Below are positions 62,101-64,000 of a DNA stretch of 64,000 nt, piece after piece (the stretch's first letter is position 1; the number at the start of each line of letters is the position of its first letter). The translations under genes were made by a program, and so were the position numbers. Source of the stretch: Luzula sylvatica. Its lineage: Eukaryota; Streptophyta; Magnoliopsida; Poales; Juncaceae. The notes under the pieces were generated by a model. That model ran no database searches and was not told the origin of the DNA. It worked only from the letters and a program-made list of their open reading frames with translations. The stretch is from positions 25,584,914-25,648,913 of the forward strand of contig OX326958.1 of NCBI GenBank assembly GCA_946800325.1, in the 5' to 3' direction.

Positions 62101-64000
62101 TTTTATTATTATTAGGAAAATAGCCCGCACTTCGCTGCGGGATATATTATTTGATAAGAAATAATATAGTATTTTATTAGTATTTTATAATAAGCACAAA
62201 AAAGTGATTTATGTGAATAGTATTTTATTAGTATTTTATTAACAGTAAAATTATAGTATACAAATTATATTTATTAATATGATGAAAAATTCAAATATTT
62301 TATTTAGAACACAAGACATATGTCAATTATATTTATTAATACGATGAAAAATTCAAATATTTTATTTAGAACACAAGACGTATGTCAAATAAAATAAAAT
62401 TCAAAAAAAAAAAAAAAACTACGAACAGTAACCGGGATGAACAGTAAAAATGAACAGTAGTCGGTGATGTGGCCTCACCATATGCTTTGTATCCAAAAAT
62501 TAATGGGAGGGGAAAATTTAGTTGATTTATTGACTACGACTAGTCAGTCTTGTGTAGCCTTTGAAAAAACTTTAATTGCAAATAAATGTTCAAGGACCTA
62601 CCTAATTAATGAAAGGATAAATATGCCATACTCCTCATTTTCTCCTTCTGTATCATCAATTAATCATTAATTAATAATTAATTAACATTATCATTAACAA
62701 AAGAACATCCGATTAACAATTAATTGATATTAATTAACTGTTAATAAAATATCACTTGATTAATTATCATGCTAATTATTCATTAATTAGGAATATATAG
62801 ATTGTTGTGGAGAAATTGGGGAATAGAGTATATGGCAGTATGATACTGTTACCAAATTAGTCTTCATTTTGACAAATAATATTTTGGACCATTCCAAGAC
62901 GCGTTAACATTCAGTTTTTAGTTTTTTCCTTGTTTCGAATCCTCCATGTTTTCTCAAATTTATAGAAATTCTCCTAATTTCGAAATATTTTAAACCCCAA
63001 CCTTAGATATTCTATAATCCCCGACCTCTAAAGTATTTAAAAAACATTCTAAAGTAAATATTTTTTCCTCAAAGAAAAAAAACAAAATAATCTAAACACA
63101 GTTTGTAATTTATTTCGAATAGATTTAATGTATTTACACATATTTTTATCTATTATGTTTTAATGAGTTGTGGTTTTCTCAAAAAACTAAAAATGAAGCG
63201 AGGGATTTTTTTTTAAAATTAAAAAAAAATTAAAAATCAGTATGTTTCTCAAGTCTTTAAATGTCATGTGCTCTTGGAAAATATTTTTTTTAAAAATAAA
63301 GGCTTTTCCGATATTCCCAAAAATAAGGGATTTTTCATAAGCATCATCACCCAAAAAAATTAGTATGATCTTACTTACCATCACTATCGAGAGTGAGCCA
63401 GCGTAGACCATCGGTCTGTCCCCTATCTGATGCGTACAATTGGCTACCATCGGCAAATAAAATCACGCCATCTGTAGTCAGGTTGGTTATCGACGGGCCC
63501 CCTTGTTGCGTCCAATAATTATCTTTCCCTTGAAACGAGAGGGTCGACGCGTTCACGAGTTGAAAACCACCCTTTCTTAAGGTAACAGTATTCTTCGAGG
63601 GGACGGTTTGGTTCGCAAGAATGGTGTCGTTAGGGATGCGAAAGCTACTCCAATCACCGAACTCGAGCTCGCCAAATTCGTTCAAGTGGAATTGGTTGGA
63701 AGTGTTGTTACCGGTTTGTGTCCACAAGGTTTCATTCGAAGACGGGTTCGAAAGAGTCAATTGGCCTTGAGAGGAGATAGAAAATTCGGTCGAGGCGGGG
63801 AATGGAGTTTCGTTGAAGAAGGACCAAACTGTAAACTGCGGTTTCGATTTGGTCACCCAAATGGAGAAGTAATACGAGTTGTTCGTTGAGTTGCGAAAAC
63901 CGGCAGTGAAAGTGCGATTCGGCGAGACGAGGGTCGTATCGTTGGATGGAGCCCAAGGGGAATTGGATGTGGAGAGAGATCCTATTGTGGTGGTAGCTTT
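59164..64000 (-). CDS. G-type lectin S-receptor-like kinase, 5' end outside window
   Basis: Four exons on the minus strand (64000-63379, 61032-60158, 60065-59485, 59410-59164) give 774 residues plus stop; the first exon continues beyond the window, so the signal peptide is missing. Order: a B-lectin-like region, which is Asn-rich ([48 protein letters not shown]); a Cys-rich EGF-like part ([17 protein letters not shown]); a PAN-like part ([17 protein letters not shown]); and a membrane segment ([20 protein letters not shown]). The kinase follows: glycine loop [36 protein letters not shown] and GYMAPEW. The catalytic loop is HCD, a non-RD kinase, a feature common among immune receptors. Best match from memory is the SD2/At1g34300 type. 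It acts at the plasma membrane. Intron 1 (61033-63378) contains two Helitrons and a captured exon. Confidence 0.93.
61272..61953 (-). mobile_element. Helitron in the receptor kinase intron, copy A
   Basis: The minus-strand 3' end is CTAG at 61272-61275, with the CCCGCAGCGAAGCGCGGG hairpin, and the 5' end TCTCCCCTCCC is at 61953. It matches the Helitron in the dehydrogenase intron (24375-25180) but lacks the SINE. About 140 bp of the 5' part, with GATGAACAGT and GTGACGTGGCCTCACC motifs, is tandemly duplicated (about 61695-61815 and 61820-61953). Confidence 0.88.
61954..62111 (+). pseudogene. Captured exon of an amidase (FAAH-like) gene
   Basis: The segment 61960-62072 encodes [20 protein letters not shown] then [18 protein letters not shown]. 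This contains the amidase-signature core GGSSSGPA with the catalytic-region Gly/Ser motif and GTDGGG, as in plant fatty acid amide hydrolase and related amidases. It keeps its splice borders, TTTCAG before it and GTACCT after it, so it is a genomic, not cDNA-derived, fragment. It lies exactly between Helitron copies A and B, opposite in orientation to them and to the kinase. No other amidase exon is present, so it cannot make the enzyme. Confidence 0.82.
62112..62513 (-). mobile_element. Helitron in the receptor kinase intron, copy B
   Basis: The minus-strand 3' end reads CTAA (plus-strand TTAG at 62112-62115) after a CCCGCAGCGAAGTGCGGG hairpin with one mismatch. The 5' end (GGGAGGGGA on the plus strand) lies at about 62513. 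It is a shortened sister of copy A (about 400 bp). Confidence 0.8.
62514..63378. other. Remaining part of the receptor kinase intron 1
   Basis: AT-rich intronic sequence, with TTAATTAA-type repeats at 62645-62790. The donor on the minus strand is at 63378-63377 (GTAAGT). No further element identified. Confidence 0.5.

Noticed and set aside
61907..62164. A complete small amidase gene
   Set aside because: Only one exon of an amidase is present, with Helitron sequence on both sides and no start or other catalytic segments.

Overview
The window is nuclear DNA from a flowering plant, almost certainly a eudicot. Coding exons are split by AT-rich GT..AG introns, intergenic DNA is very AT-rich, and the gene set is plant-specific: an XTH, cyclin SDS, a PLATZ factor, a GBF-type bZIP, a P-class PPR and a G-type lectin receptor kinase. 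The species cannot be told from the sequence.

Layout. 1-18.7 kb has no convincing gene. It is a set of diverged head-to-tail copies of one AT-rich repeat, broken by Helitron-like elements, a Mutator-like element (MULE) with a perfect 9-bp target duplication, and small MITEs. 19.1-29.2 kb holds three genes: an ALKBH10-like protein whose three expected iron ligands are all replaced (+), a short-chain dehydrogenase whose 3-kb second intron is packed with transposons (+), and a class III XTH (-). 29.3-41.3 kb is again repeats: a palindromic G-box MITE, a MULE with a solo LTR nested in it, a microsatellite/MITE cluster, a CACTA end and a tandem array of about 318 bp. 42.5-55.1 kb is gene-dense: a GBF-like bZIP (+), cyclin SDS (+), a 67-aa secreted peptide (-), a PPR protein (-) and a PLATZ factor (+). 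55.2-59.1 kb is intergenic with two inverted-repeat elements. 59.2-64.0 kb carries the 3' part of a lectin receptor kinase (-) that runs off the right edge; its first visible intron contains two Helitrons bracketing one exon of an amidase/FAAH-like gene.

How the genes relate. They are independent plant genes, not an operon. From memory, the ALKBH10-like, XTH28-like and SDS genes lie in the same order near At1g14710-At1g14750 in Arabidopsis, which suggests an old syntenic block expanded here by transposons. Exon models were built by hand from splice signals, reading-frame continuity and family knowledge. For the complete genes the exons join without frameshift; no database or transcript was consulted.
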